DNA from: JANQEA01 sp964466035
GTDB taxonomy: Bacteria > Bipolaricaulota > Bipolaricaulia > UBA7950 > UBA9294
Assembly: GCA_964466035.1 (NCBI GenBank)
Contig: CAYXLR010000010.1
Span: forward strand, 1 to 64,000
Direction of reading: 5' to 3'
DNA: 64,000 nt
Each line of letters starts with the position of its first letter. Position 1 is the first letter of the stretch. A program made the translations under genes and the position numbers. Below, in pieces: positions 47,083 through 55,532 of the stretch. The notes beneath the pieces were generated by a model. That model worked only from the letters and a program-made list of their open reading frames with translations. It was not told the origin of the DNA and ran no database searches.

Positions 47083-48519
47083 CTAGTTTCCCACCTCGGC
47101 GCGAAATCCGCCGTTGGCCTGCTCGACCGTAATCAACGTGGTCGACTGATCCCGCACCACGACGCCGGTCAGGGTGATCGGCGGCGTCGCGTTGATGACC
47201 ACGGTGTAGGTCCCCGCAGGAAGCGAGGGACCGTCCTGCCCGATGCGCCCCTCGAAGACGACGTTCTCCTCCTCGTCGTAGACCGTGTAACTGAACGGCG
47301 CCACGATGCTCAGGACCTGTCGCAGTTCCTCGCTGTTTTCGGCGTCGAAGTAGAGCCCGCCGGTCGACCTCGCGATCGCGACCAGCTGATCGCGCGCCGG
47401 CACGTTCCGGCCGATGTCGAACCCGACAACGTGGATCCGCAGATTCAGGCCGGAGCCGATGAGCTCCTCCGCCGCGGCAACCGGATCCCCTTTGCAGGTC
47501 TCGATCCCGTCGCTGACGAGAAGGATCAGCTTCTCCCCCGATACGGCCGCCAGATCCTCCTGCGCCTCCTGGAGCGCGAGGGCGATCGGCGTGGCGCCCC
47601 TCGGCGTCAGCTTGAGGATCTCGGCCCGGAGCGGCGCCTGTTCGAGCGGGGCGATCGGCGAGAGGAGGTTGCTCGAGCAATGCCCTCCGAAGGTCCTCAC
47701 GCCGACCAGGGCCCCGGTCGGGAGGTCGTTCAGCAGGTCGACGATCACGCTTTTCGCGATGTCGAGCTTGACCTCGCCGTCGATGACTTCGCCCATGCTC
47801 GACGAGGAGTCGAGGATGATGTAGAAGGTGCTCGCCGTCTGCTGGAAGGCGAACGCCAGATCCCCAATCGGCTGCAGCTCGAGGCTTCCGAACGCCTCCC
47901 CCGCGGCCGCCTCGACGACCGGTCCCATCGCGCCGATCGCGTCGATGCTCGAACCCGGACAATCGGAATGATCCTCGTCGGCCGGAACGTCGGTCATCCG
48001 GACGAAGCGGAACTCGTCCCCCGAACCGACGTAAGGCCCGATGTCGATCGCGCCGGGATAGCCGACCGCCTCCCCGACGAAGATCCAGTGGAACCCGTCG
48101 GAGCTGATCTCCACGCGGCAGGGCTTGCCGTTCGTGATGTAGACGAACAGATCAGCTCCGGCGACATCGATCAGGACGTTGTCGACGAACTCGACGATCA
48201 GATAGCCGCGGCTGTCGACGACACTGAGGCGGAACCCGAGCGCCACGGCGTTCGTGTCGCAGCCGTTGCACCCCTCGCAGCCCGCGGCAGGGCATGCGTC
48301 GGGCGGCCCGAGCGCCTCTTCGGGATCGTCGTAGGCGTCCCGGACGCAGCTCGCTGCCAAGTAGTCGACCACCCGATCGGCGAACGCCAGATCCCCGTAG
48401 GGGAACGTGACGCCGAAGTACGTCGCGGGCCCGGAGACGGCCGCCAGGCCCGCGGCGAAGACGAAAACAAGAACCAAGAATCCACAAAAACCGAAGCCGG
48501 CGAATGCCCTGCCATTCAT
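47083..48519 (-). CDS. Secreted von Willebrand factor A domain protein
   Basis: 478 residues from the ATG at 48519, with GGAGGTGA upstream. Signal peptide (FGFCGFLVLVFVFAAGLAAV), a Cys-rich N-terminal region (CPAAGCEGCNGC) followed by a beta-rich lectin/discoidin-like part (VEISSDGFHWIFVGEAVGYP), then a VWA domain from about residue 255. Its MIDAS residues are DSSSSMGE, the Thr in PRGATPIAL, and the Asp in LLVSDGIETC. A C-terminal beta domain (YTVYDEEENVVFEGRIG) ends the chain. It probably binds a protein or sugar partner at the cell surface through a metal ion. Related VWA logic is seen in the protein at 55533. Confidence 0.88.
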   Translation of the reverse strand: MNGRAFAGFGFCGFLVLVFVFAAGLAAVSGPATYFGVTFPYGDLAFADRVVDYLAASCVRDAYDDPEEALGPPDACPAAGCEGCNGCDTNAVALGFRLSVVDSRGYLIVEFVDNVLIDVAGADLFVYITNGKPCRVEISSDGFHWIFVGEAVGYPGAIDIGPYVGSGDEFRFVRMTDVPADEDHSDCPGSSIDAIGAMGPVVEAAAGEAFGSLELQPIGDLAFAFQQTASTFYIILDSSSSMGEVIDGEVKLDIAKSVIVDLLNDLPTGALVGVRTFGGHCSSNLLSPIAPLEQAPLRAEILKLTPRGATPIALALQEAQEDLAAVSGEKLILLVSDGIETCKGDPVAAAEELIGSGLNLRIHVVGFDIGRNVPARDQLVAIARSTGGLYFDAENSEELRQVLSIVAPFSYTVYDEEENVVFEGRIGQDGPSLPAGTYTVVINATPPITLTGVVVRDQSTTLITVEQANGGFRAEVGN

Positions 48520-48655
48520 CCCTTCACCTCCGCCCTTTGGGATGGAGCGTTTCACTCTAGCATTAGACTTCATCATAGGCCGATTTGCTACAGAAGGCAA
48601 GTTCCGCGCATGGCGTCAGGCGTTTCGCCGTTGCTCGTTCGCCATCGGGCTTCGG

Positions 48656-48684
48656 TTGACCCCTCTTGGGGCGTTCGCTACCAT
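48656..48684 (+). promoter_or_regulatory. Promoter of tRNA-Leu
   Basis: TTGACC at 48656-48661, 17 bases, then TACCAT at 48679-48684. The transcript would start about 4-5 bases before the mature tRNA. It is one of the clearest promoters in the window and may also serve plsX and the fab genes. Confidence 0.7.
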
Positions 48685-48694
48685 AGCGTGTGTC

Positions 48695-48784
48695 GCCGAG
48701 GTGGCGGAATTGGCAGACGCGCATGGTTGAGGGCCATGTGGACTTCAAACGTCCGTGCGGGTTCAAGTCCCGCCCTCGGCACCA
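48695..48784 (+). tRNA. tRNA-Leu (anticodon GAG)
   Basis: Acceptor stem GCCGAGG pairs with CCTCGGC, followed by discriminator A and encoded CCA at 48782-48784. The anticodon arm is CATGG-TTGAGGG-CCATG, giving anticodon GAG for CTC/CTT codons. There is a long variable arm as expected for tRNA-Leu, and the T arm is GCGGG-TTCAAGT-CCCGC. The size (90 bases) and all four stems are regular. It lies between the VWA gene (opposite strand) and plsX. Confidence 0.97.
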
Positions 48785-48809
48785 TTCCTTCGGGTGGAAG
48801 TAGGCGTCG

Positions 48810-49823
48810 ATGCGAATCCTTCTGGATGTGATGGGTGGAGATCACCCGAGCCACGAGCTGGTCAAAGGCGGCGTCGCCATCGGACGAAGAAGGTCGATCG
48901 ACGTCGTCTTCGCCGGCGACCCGTTGGAGATCGAACGCGCGCTCTCCGACGTCGGCGAGAGGCCCGGAGCGCAGTTCGACGTCCTCCCGAGCACGCAGAC
49001 GATCCGGATGGAGGACGCTCCGGTCAAGGCGGTCCGCGAGAAGAAGGACTCGTCGTTGGTCCTCGGCCTCAACGCGCTCAAGAAGGGCGACGTCGACGCG
49101 TTCGTCTCGCCCGGAAACACGGGAGCCGTCGTCGCCGGCTCCGTCTTCATCGTCGGCCGGATCCCGGAGATCCCCCGTCCAGGGATCCTGGCGGCGCTGC
49201 CGACGCTCACCGGCGAGGACATCCTGGTCATCGACGTCGGGGCGAACAGCGATTGCATGCCGGACCAGCTCGTCCACTTCGCCTTGATGGGCGCGTCGTA
49301 CGCCCGCGACGTCCTCGGAATCGACGAACCGACGACCGGGCTGCTGAACATCGGCGCCGAGCGCGGAAAGGGGAACCGGCTGATCGCGGACACGTTCGCC
49401 CAGCTCGAAGCGGGCCCCCTGGCGTTCGCCGGGAACGTCGAGGCGCATCACCTCCTGATCGACCGGCCGGTCGACGTCGTCGTCTGCGACGGGTTCGTGG
49501 GGAACGTCTTCCTCAAGGCGGTCGAGGGAGGCATCTCCGCGGTCACGAGCCTCCTGAAGCGGACGATCCGAGGGCGGGTGCTCGCGATGGTCGGTGCTCT
49601 CCTGATGAGCGGATCGTTCTCCCGGGTCAAGCGGGCGCTCTCCTACCGGAAGCGCGGTGGTGCCCCTCTCCTCGGCGTCGACGGCGTCGTGGTCATCGCC
49701 CACGGCCGATCGGACGCCGTCGCCATCGGAAGCGCCATCGAGGTCGCCCGCCGCGAGGTCGAAGTCGGGCTGATCGAACGCCTCTCCCGGGGGATGTCCG
49801 GTTGGAGAGAGCATGGGGGCTAG
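48810..49823 (+). CDS. plsX: Phosphate acyltransferase PlsX
   Basis: 337 residues, starting ILLDVMGGDHPSHELVKGG as PlsX does, with VSPGNTGAVVAG, VIDVGANSDC, NIGAERGKGNRL and VCDGFVGNVFLKAVEG. It makes acyl-phosphate from acyl-ACP for phospholipid synthesis, at the inner face of the membrane. First gene of the fatty acid cluster, 25 bases after the tRNA, and overlapping fabH by 11 bases. Confidence 0.96.
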   Translation: MRILLDVMGGDHPSHELVKGGVAIGRRRSIDVVFAGDPLEIERALSDVGERPGAQFDVLPSTQTIRMEDAPVKAVREKKDSSLVLGLNALKKGDVDAFVSPGNTGAVVAGSVFIVGRIPEIPRPGILAALPTLTGEDILVIDVGANSDCMPDQLVHFALMGASYARDVLGIDEPTTGLLNIGAERGKGNRLIADTFAQLEAGPLAFAGNVEAHHLLIDRPVDVVVCDGFVGNVFLKAVEGGISAVTSLLKRTIRGRVLAMVGALLMSGSFSRVKRALSYRKRGGAPLLGVDGVVVIAHGRSDAVAIGSAIEVARREVEVGLIERLSRGMSGWREHGG

Positions 49824-50790
49824 GATCGCCGGGACCGGCAGCCACCTGCCGGAGAAGCGGCTGACCAACGCCGATCTCGAGCGGATCGTCGACACCTCCG
49901 AGGCGTGGATCGTCCAGCGAACGGGGATCCGCACACGTCACGTTCTCGACGAACGGGAAGTCCCGTCCGACATGAGCGTCCGCGCCGGCGCTCGTGCGCT
50001 CGAAGACGCCGGCGTCCGGCCCGAGGACGTCGACCTTCTGCTCGTCGCGACGAACTTCCCCGACATGATCTGTCCCGGTTCGGCGCCGTTCATCGCCGAG
50101 GGGCTCGGGCTCGTCGATGCGCCGTTCTTCGACCTGAAGGCCGGCTGCAGCGGGTTCATCTACGGCCTCTCCGTCGCCGACGGCCTGATTCGGGCGCGGC
50201 TCTATCGGCGCGTCCTTCTGATCGGCGCCGAGGCGCTCTCCCGGGTCACCGATTGGACCGACCGGCAGACCTGCGTGTTGTTCGGAGACGGCGCCGCCGC
50301 GACGCTCCTCGAGCCGGGGGACGACGACGAGGGGGTCCTCGGCGCGGCCCTCTACGGCGACGCCGAGAAGTCGCTCCTCCTCCACATGCCCGGCGGCGGA
50401 ACCCGGACGCCCGCAACCGCGGAGTCGGTCGCAGAACGGGAGCACTTCGTGAAGATGGAGGGCTCCGGCGTGTTTCGCAACGCCGCGCCGATGATGGAGA
50501 AAGCGACGCTCGATGCCCTCCGCGCCGCCGGCCTCGACATGGACGACGTCGATTGGATCATCCCGCACCAAGCGAACGTCCGGATCATCGACGCCCTGAT
50601 CCGCCGGCTCGACGTCGCGCCCGAGCGCGTCATCACCAACCTCGACCGCGTCGCGAACACCTCCGCGGCGTCGATCCCGATCGCCTTGGACGAAGCGCTC
50701 CGCGACGGTACGATCCGTCGCGGGAACGTCGTCGTGATGACCGCGTTCGGCGCCGGGGTGACCTACGGTGCTGTCGTCGTGCGAATCTGA
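49813..50790 (+). CDS. fabH: 3-oxoacyl-ACP synthase III (FabH)
   Basis: 325 residues. Catalytic Cys112 in DLKAGCSGFIYGL, His in IIPHQANVRIID, Asn in NTSAASIPIALDEA, and the substrate loop WIVQRTGIRTRHV. It starts fatty acid synthesis by joining acetyl-CoA (or a branched starter) to malonyl-ACP. It overlaps plsX at the start, and the fabD gene follows after 18 bases. Length and motif order are regular. Confidence 0.96.
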   Translation: MGARIAGTGSHLPEKRLTNADLERIVDTSEAWIVQRTGIRTRHVLDEREVPSDMSVRAGARALEDAGVRPEDVDLLLVATNFPDMICPGSAPFIAEGLGLVDAPFFDLKAGCSGFIYGLSVADGLIRARLYRRVLLIGAEALSRVTDWTDRQTCVLFGDGAAATLLEPGDDDEGVLGAALYGDAEKSLLLHMPGGGTRTPATAESVAEREHFVKMEGSGVFRNAAPMMEKATLDALRAAGLDMDDVDWIIPHQANVRIIDALIRRLDVAPERVITNLDRVANTSAASIPIALDEALRDGTIRRGNVVVMTAFGAGVTYGAVVVRI

Positions 50791-50808
50791 TCCGAAGGAC
50801 GGTTTGAG

Positions 50809-51687
50809 ATGAGCGGTTCGGTCGCCTTTCTGTTCCCCGGGCAGGGGAGGATCCCCAAGGCGGCGGCGCCGTCCGATCGGGCCGACTCCCTCTTCGACCT
50901 AGCGGAAGAGCGCGGCCTGCCCCTTCGGAAGTGGATCTCCGAAGGGAAGTCCGACGCGCTCGGTCGGACGGAGAACGCCCAACCGGCCCTGTTCATCGAC
51001 AGCATCGCCCGCGAGGAGGCCCTTCGCGCGGCCGGGTGGCGCCCCGACGTCGTCGCCGGCCACAGCCTCGGCGAGTACGGCGCCCTGGTCAGCTCCGGCG
51101 TGCTGCGACCGCTCGACGGGCTCGGAGCGGTGATCGAGCGCGGCCGGACGATGCGCGGGATCGACGGAGCGATGGCGGCGATCCTCAAGCTCGATCTCGA
51201 CGCGGTCGAATCCCTGTGCGACGAGGTCGGCCCCGGCGTTTGCGTCGCCAACCACAACGGCCCGACGCAGATCGTCGTCTCCGGCGAGCCGGCGTCGGTC
51301 GAGGCGTTGAGCCGCCGGGCCGAGGAGGTCGGCGGCCGGAGCATCCCGCTTCGGGTCTCCGGTCCGTTTCACTCTCCGCTGATGGCCCCGGCCCAGAACG
51401 AGCTCGAGCCGTACCTCCGGCGGCTCGACTTCGCCCCGCCGGAGGTTCCAATCGTCTCCAGCGTCACCGCGACCGTCGAACGCGACCCCGAGGCGCTGCG
51501 CGAGATCCTGTGTCGGCAGATCACGGCCCGCGTCCGCTGGTTCGACGCGATCCGCCGGTTGGAGGAGCTCGGTGTAGCGACGGCCGTCGAAGTCGGCGCC
51601 GGCGACGTCCTGACGAAACTCGGCGCCCGGATGGGGACGCGGATCCGCTTCATGACCTACGAGGAGGCGATCGATGAGCGACTTTAG
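50809..51687 (+). CDS. fabD: Malonyl-CoA:ACP transacylase (FabD)
   Basis: 292 residues. The nucleophile is Ser86 in VVAGHSLGEYGALV, with the His of GPFHSPLM and NHNGPTQIVVSG in place. The oxyanion loop reads FPGQGRIPKAAA where GQGSQ is the rule, so the Gln usually after GQGS is missing; activity is probably kept, but the loop is unusual. Loads malonyl groups on the ACP encoded two genes downstream. Overlaps fabG by 14 bases. Confidence 0.93.
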   Translation: MSGSVAFLFPGQGRIPKAAAPSDRADSLFDLAEERGLPLRKWISEGKSDALGRTENAQPALFIDSIAREEALRAAGWRPDVVAGHSLGEYGALVSSGVLRPLDGLGAVIERGRTMRGIDGAMAAILKLDLDAVESLCDEVGPGVCVANHNGPTQIVVSGEPASVEALSRRAEEVGGRSIPLRVSGPFHSPLMAPAQNELEPYLRRLDFAPPEVPIVSSVTATVERDPEALREILCRQITARVRWFDAIRRLEELGVATAVEVGAGDVLTKLGARMGTRIRFMTYEEAIDERL

Positions 51688-52405
51688 CGAGCACGTGGGC
51701 ATCGTCACCGGCGCGACACGCGGGATCGGGCGCTCGATCTCCGAGCGGCTCTGCCGCGGCGGGGCGACCGTCGTCGGCATCGGGCGCGACGAGGCGCTCG
51801 GGGCGTCGACCGAGGAGAGGCTTCCCGGATTCCACTTCCGGCGCGCCGACGTCACCGACGCGGAGCGGGTGCAGTCCGTCTTCCAAGCCGCGATCGAGGA
51901 GTTCGGACGGATCGATCACCTCGTCTGCAACGCGGGGATCACCGCCGATCAGCTGACCCTGCGGATGTCGGTCGAGGAGTGGGAGCGCGTCCTCGAGGTC
52001 AACCTGACCGGGACGTTCCACTGCATCCGCGCCGTCCTTCGGCACATGGTGAAGCGCCGGTCCGGCTCGATCGTTGCCCTCTCCTCCCTCGTCGGCCAGA
52101 CCGGCAACGCGGGGCAGGCCAACTACGCCGCCTCCAAGGCCGGGATCGTCGCCCTCTGCCGTTCCGTCGCCAAGGAGGTCGGGGGGCGCGGGATCCGCGT
52201 CAACTCGGTCGCTCCGGGGTTCATCGACACCGAGATGACCGCCGTCCTGCACGACGAGATCCGCGCTTCCTATCTGGATCGCGTGCCGCTCGGGCGGGCC
52301 GGTTCGGTCGAGGAAGTCGCGGAGGTCGTCGCCTTCTTGCTTTCGGATCGGGCTTCCTATATAACTGGTCAAGAGATCGGAGTGAACGGGGGAATGCATC
52401 CCTGA
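51674..52405 (+). CDS. fabG: 3-oxoacyl-ACP reductase (FabG)
   Basis: 243 residues. NADP loop VTGATRGIGRSISERL, CNAGIT, catalytic Ser in VALSSLVGQTGNAGQ, Tyr-Lys in ANYAASKAGIVAL, and the C-terminal ASYITGQEIGVNGGM. The enzyme reduces 3-oxoacyl-ACP in each elongation cycle. Its place between fabD and acpP is the standard order. A second FabG-like protein outside the cluster is at 46336. Confidence 0.96.
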   Translation: MSDFSEHVGIVTGATRGIGRSISERLCRGGATVVGIGRDEALGASTEERLPGFHFRRADVTDAERVQSVFQAAIEEFGRIDHLVCNAGITADQLTLRMSVEEWERVLEVNLTGTFHCIRAVLRHMVKRRSGSIVALSSLVGQTGNAGQANYAASKAGIVALCRSVAKEVGGRGIRVNSVAPGFIDTEMTAVLHDEIRASYLDRVPLGRAGSVEEVAEVVAFLLSDRASYITGQEIGVNGGMHP

Positions 52406-52435
52406 ACAAGGCAATAATAGGGAGGTTCATCGAGC

Positions 52436-52684
52436 ATGAGCGACATATCGGACAAGATCAAAACGATCATCTGCGACCAGCTGATGGTCGACCCGGAGGA
52501 GGTCACCGACGAGTCCTCCTTCGTCGAGGACTTGGGCGCCGATTCTCTCGACACGGTCGAACTGATCATGGAGTTCGAAGACGAATTCGGAATAGAGATC
52601 TCCGATGAACAGGCCGAGCAGATTTCCACCGTCGGTGAGGCGATTGCCTACCTCGAGAAGCTCTTGGCCGAAAAAGCAGCCTGA
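52436..52684 (+). CDS. acpP: Acyl carrier protein
   Basis: 82 residues. The phosphopantetheine site is Ser37 in LGADSLDTVELIMEFED, in a short acidic four-helix protein (pattern DKIKTIICDQLMVDPEEVTD). AGGGAGG precedes the ATG. Last gene of plsX-fabH-fabD-fabG-acpP; a terminator follows. fabF, which often comes next, is absent here. Confidence 0.97.
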   Translation: MSDISDKIKTIICDQLMVDPEEVTDESSFVEDLGADSLDTVELIMEFEDEFGIEISDEQAEQISTVGEAIAYLEKLLAEKAA

Positions 52685-52706
52685 GGTACGAGCGACCGGC
52701 GGGCAC

Positions 52707-52736
52707 GGGGCAACGCGACGTTCGTTGTCCCCTTTT
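52707..52736 (+). terminator. Rho-independent terminator after acpP
   Basis: Stem GGGGCAACG (52707-52715) with CGTTGTCCCC (52723-52732, one bulged T), a 7-base loop, then TTTT and CGTT. It is the best intrinsic terminator seen in the window and ends the fatty acid operon. Confidence 0.75.
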
Positions 52737-52781
52737 CGTTAGTCGCAGCGCGCGCGAAGACCACGCAACGGAGGGATGGGA

Positions 52782-53273
52782 ATGACAGAAGGCGAGAAGC
52801 GCGGACGTATCGGCGGAAGAAGCTCGAATCCCTATCACGAGGACCGGAAGTTCCCCGAACCGACCCTCTGTCCTCGGTGCAGCCTCGTCTATCGGAACGG
52901 GCGCTGGCAGAAGAACGGCGATTCCCCCGAACCGGAGAAACCCGTCCACAGCAGCCACTGCCCGGCCTGTCGGAGGGAGATCGACCGGCTCCCGGCCGGG
53001 CTCCTCTTCCTGTCCGGGGAGTATCTCGACAAGCACCGCGACGAGATCTTCAACATCGCCAGGAATCAGGCCTCCGCAGCCGCCTCTCACCGCCCCCTGC
53101 AACGGATCATGTGGATCGAAGAGAACAAGGACGCAACGGAGATCGCCACCACGAACAGCCATCTGGCGCTCCGCATCGGAAAGGCGATCGAGAGCGCGTG
53201 CAAGGGTTCGCTCTCGATCAAGCACGCCGACGACGCCCAGCTGGTCCGCGTCTACTGGCAGCGCGACGGGTAG
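52782..53273 (+). CDS. BCAM0308-like zinc-ribbon protein
   Basis: 163 residues from the second ATG of a close pair (GGAGGG has better spacing there). Two CxxC pairs (LCPRCSLVY and HCPACRRE) form a zinc ribbon. They are followed by DRLPAGLLFLSGEYLDKHRD, then PLQRIMWIEENKDATEIATT and NSHLALRIGKAIESACKG. I recall this pattern from the BCAM0308 family, whose function is unknown; the NMD3-like ribbon hints at RNA or ribosome binding. It stands alone between a terminator and the phosphatase gene. Confidence 0.75.
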   Translation: MTEGEKRGRIGGRSSNPYHEDRKFPEPTLCPRCSLVYRNGRWQKNGDSPEPEKPVHSSHCPACRREIDRLPAGLLFLSGEYLDKHRDEIFNIARNQASAAASHRPLQRIMWIEENKDATEIATTNSHLALRIGKAIESACKGSLSIKHADDAQLVRVYWQRDG

Positions 53274-53307
53274 CCCGGATGGCTCCGCTTCCTCTTCTCG
53301 ACACAGG

Positions 53308-54093
53308 ATGACCCCCGCGGGCCCCGATCGAGCCCTTCGGAGCGCCGTCGAGGCGGCCCGACGCGCCGGAGACGTCCTCGTTCGATGCTTCTCGTCCCCG
53401 GACAAGCGCGCTCGCCCGAAGGGGCATCCGAACGATCCGGTCACGGTCTGCGATCGCCGCGCGGAAGACGCGATCGTCCGTGTCCTCACGGCCGAGCACC
53501 CCGGCGACGGTCTCGCCACCGAGGAATCGGCCCCGACGGAAGGGACGTCGGGACGACGGTGGATCATCGATCCGCTGGACGGGACGAACAACTTCCTCGC
53601 CGGGATCCCCCACTTCGCCGTCTCGATCGCCCTCGCGGACGGAGACGAAGTGGTCCTCGGCTGTGTGCACGACCCGATCCGGAACGAGACGTTCACCGCG
53701 CGCCGCGGCGGCGGCGCGTACGTCAACGGAGAGCGAATCGGCGTGAGCGCGCAGGACCGGCTCGACGGCGCCGCCCTCGGCGTCGGGCTGTCGTTCGATC
53801 CGGACCGGAGAGCCGAGATGGTCGAACAGCTGCCGCCGCTCCTCTCCCGGGCCGGCGTGTTGCGGACGCTCGGCTCGGCGTCCCTCGACCTCGCGTACGT
53901 CGCCGCGGGCCGTTTCGACGCAGTCTGGTACCTGTCACTCCACGCGTGGGACGTCGCGGCCGGCGGTCTCCTCGTCGAGGAGGCGGGCGGGCGGACGACC
54001 GATCTTCGCGGCGCGCCGGTTCGGGATCCCCGGGCGGGCGTCGTGGCGTCGAACGGACGGCTGCACAACGAGTTCCTCCATGCGATCGGCTAG
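53308..54093 (+). CDS. Inositol monophosphatase family protein
   Basis: 261 residues. The metal site motifs of the family are all present: Glu pair in GLATEESAPTEG, WIIDPLDGTNNFLAGIPHF, and WDVAAGGLLVEEAGG near the C-terminus. Such Mg-dependent enzymes dephosphorylate myo-inositol 1-phosphate, fructose 1,6-bisphosphate, NADP or PAP. The DGTNNF form is usual for IMPase/SuhB types. It overlaps the downstream methyltransferase gene by 14 bases, which suggests a link to RNA work as known for SuhB, but this is inference. Confidence 0.93.
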   Translation: MTPAGPDRALRSAVEAARRAGDVLVRCFSSPDKRARPKGHPNDPVTVCDRRAEDAIVRVLTAEHPGDGLATEESAPTEGTSGRRWIIDPLDGTNNFLAGIPHFAVSIALADGDEVVLGCVHDPIRNETFTARRGGGAYVNGERIGVSAQDRLDGAALGVGLSFDPDRRAEMVEQLPPLLSRAGVLRTLGSASLDLAYVAAGRFDAVWYLSLHAWDVAAGGLLVEEAGGRTTDLRGAPVRDPRAGVVASNGRLHNEFLHAIG

Positions 54094-54997
54094 AGATCCA
54101 TCGCACGTCGACGTCCTGTCCCGCTACCGATCGATCGTCCCGGAGTGGGATCGGTTCGTCGACGCCTGCCGGCGCCCCCTCCCGACGGTCGCCCGCGCGA
54201 ACACCCTCAGGATCTCGCCCGAGGCGCTGCGCGGTCGGCTCCTCCGGCAGGGAATCTCGGCGTCGCGGCTGCCGTGGGAACCGACCCTGCTCGAGGTCGA
54301 TCGCCCGGTGGGGAACACGATCGAACACTGGCTCGGACTACTCTACGTTCAGGAGGCCGTTCAGACCCTCCCGGTGATCGCCCTCGACCCGCAACCGGGG
54401 GAGGCGGTCCTCGATCTGTGCGCGGCTCCGGGAGGGAAGTCGACGCACGTCGCCGCGCGGATGGCGGGCGACGGGCCGCTCGTTCTCAACGAACCGAGCG
54501 GCCGACGCCAGCAGGGGCTGCTCGCCAACGTCAACCGGCTCGGAGTTCTCAACGCGACGATCACCGCCTACCGCGGGGAGGACTTCCCGTTGCGGGCTCG
54601 GTTCGACCGGATCCTCGTCGACGCGCCCTGCTCGGCCGAGGGGACGCTCCGGAAGGAGCCGTCGCTCCGGACCGGCGCGTCCGAGCGGACGATCGCCCGA
54701 CTCGCTCGACTCCAGAAACGGCTGATCGTCCGGGCGTACGACCTTCTCCGGCCCGGGGGCGTCCTCGTCTACTCGACGTGCACGCTCGCGCCGGAGGAGA
54801 ACGAATCGGTCGTCGCCCACCTCCTCCGAGCGCGTCCGGCGCGCCTGACGCCGCCCGCTCTCCCCGGTGCCACCGCGCCCGGCCTGACGGTGTGGGAGGG
54901 GGAGACGTATCCCGCCGAGGTGGGAGGCTGCGCCCGCGTCTATCCCCATCGGTTCGACAGCGGAGGTGGGTTCGTTGCCCGATTCGAGCGCCCCTAA
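54080..54997 (+). CDS. RsmF/RsmB-like 5-methylcytosine RNA methyltransferase (catalytic part)
   Basis: 305 residues. N-terminal RNA-binding fold with VARANTLRISPEALRGRL, YVQEAVQTLPVIAL, SAM-binding LDLCAAPGGKSTHVAARM, and both catalytic cysteines: Cys in VDAPCSAEGTLRKEP (motif IV) and in VYSTCTLAPEENESVV (motif VI). It methylates cytosine in rRNA or tRNA. The chain ends after the Rossmann domain; the C-terminal PUA-like domain found in RsmF is encoded by the next ORF in another frame. Confidence 0.92.
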   Translation: MRSARDPSHVDVLSRYRSIVPEWDRFVDACRRPLPTVARANTLRISPEALRGRLLRQGISASRLPWEPTLLEVDRPVGNTIEHWLGLLYVQEAVQTLPVIALDPQPGEAVLDLCAAPGGKSTHVAARMAGDGPLVLNEPSGRRQQGLLANVNRLGVLNATITAYRGEDFPLRARFDRILVDAPCSAEGTLRKEPSLRTGASERTIARLARLQKRLIVRAYDLLRPGGVLVYSTCTLAPEENESVVAHLLRARPARLTPPALPGATAPGLTVWEGETYPAEVGGCARVYPHRFDSGGGFVARFERP

Positions 54998-55439
54998 AGA
55001 GGAGGCCCTCCGCCTCTTCGGCGAGCGGTTCGGCGTCCCTCGCGGCGCGCTCGACGGACTGTCGTTCTTCGAGCGCCGGGAGGAGATCTGGGCCTGTCGA
55101 TCCCTCCCGCCTCCGGGGATCGAATCCGATCGGCCGCCGGGGCTTCGTGCCCTCCGGCGCCAGGCGGGCGGCCTCAAGCCGACGAGCACGTTCCTGATCG
55201 CGTTGGGACCTCGGATCACCGCCTCGCGGGTCGATCTCGGGGCGGACGATCTCCGTCGCGTCCTCCTCGGGCAGCGGATCCCGTCGCCGCAGGTTCAGAC
55301 CGAAGGGTACGTCGCGCTCTGCTTCCGCGGCGACGTCGTCGGCTGCGGGAAGGTCCGAGGCGGCGCGCTCGCCGGGCTGATCCCGACCGGTCGCCGGCGC
55401 GAGCTCCTCGGCGCGCTCGACGCCAATCCCCGTAACTGA
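54975..55439 (+). CDS. PUA-like C-terminal domain protein of an RsmF-type methyltransferase
   Basis: 154 residues from a TTG with GGAGGTG well spaced upstream (a GTG three codons earlier is possible). The first part has LFGERFGVPRGALDGLSFFE. The C-terminal half shows the PUA-like pattern VQTEGYVALCFRGDVVGCGK then GALAGLIPTGRRREL, as in the tail of RsmF/NSUN-type enzymes. It overlaps the catalytic gene by 23 bases in a different frame, so the enzyme seems to be made as two chains. The in-place ribosome-binding site argues against a simple sequencing frameshift. Confidence 0.72.
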   Translation: MPDSSAPKEEALRLFGERFGVPRGALDGLSFFERREEIWACRSLPPPGIESDRPPGLRALRRQAGGLKPTSTFLIALGPRITASRVDLGADDLRRVLLGQRIPSPQVQTEGYVALCFRGDVVGCGKVRGGALAGLIPTGRRRELLGALDANPRN

Positions 55440-55450
55440 ATCCGCGGATC

Positions 55451-55466
55451 TGTAATCCAGATCACA
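55451..55466. promoter_or_regulatory. CRP/FNR-type operator candidate
   Basis: TGTAATCCAGATCACA matches the CRP pattern TGTGA-N6-TCACA at 9 of 10 fixed positions. Its centre lies about 42 bases upstream of the start expected from the -10 box at 55489, the classical class II activator position. The wider ATCTGT-N10-ACAGAT is also symmetrical. No CRP-family gene is in the window. Confidence 0.5.
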
Positions 55467-55488
55467 GATTCCGACCGTCCCCATCGGC

Positions 55489-55494
55489 TAGAAT
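55489..55494 (+). promoter_or_regulatory. -10 box of the VWA-RTX-PKD gene
   Basis: TAGAAT with no TTG-type -35 hexamer at 16-18 bases. This fits an activator-dependent promoter working with the CRP-like site centred about 42 bases upstream of the start. The ribosome-binding site AAGGAGGT and the ATG follow at 55533. Confidence 0.5.
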
Positions 55495-55532
55495 CTCCGC
55501 GGAAGTTGGATCGATCGACAAGGAGGTACGGA

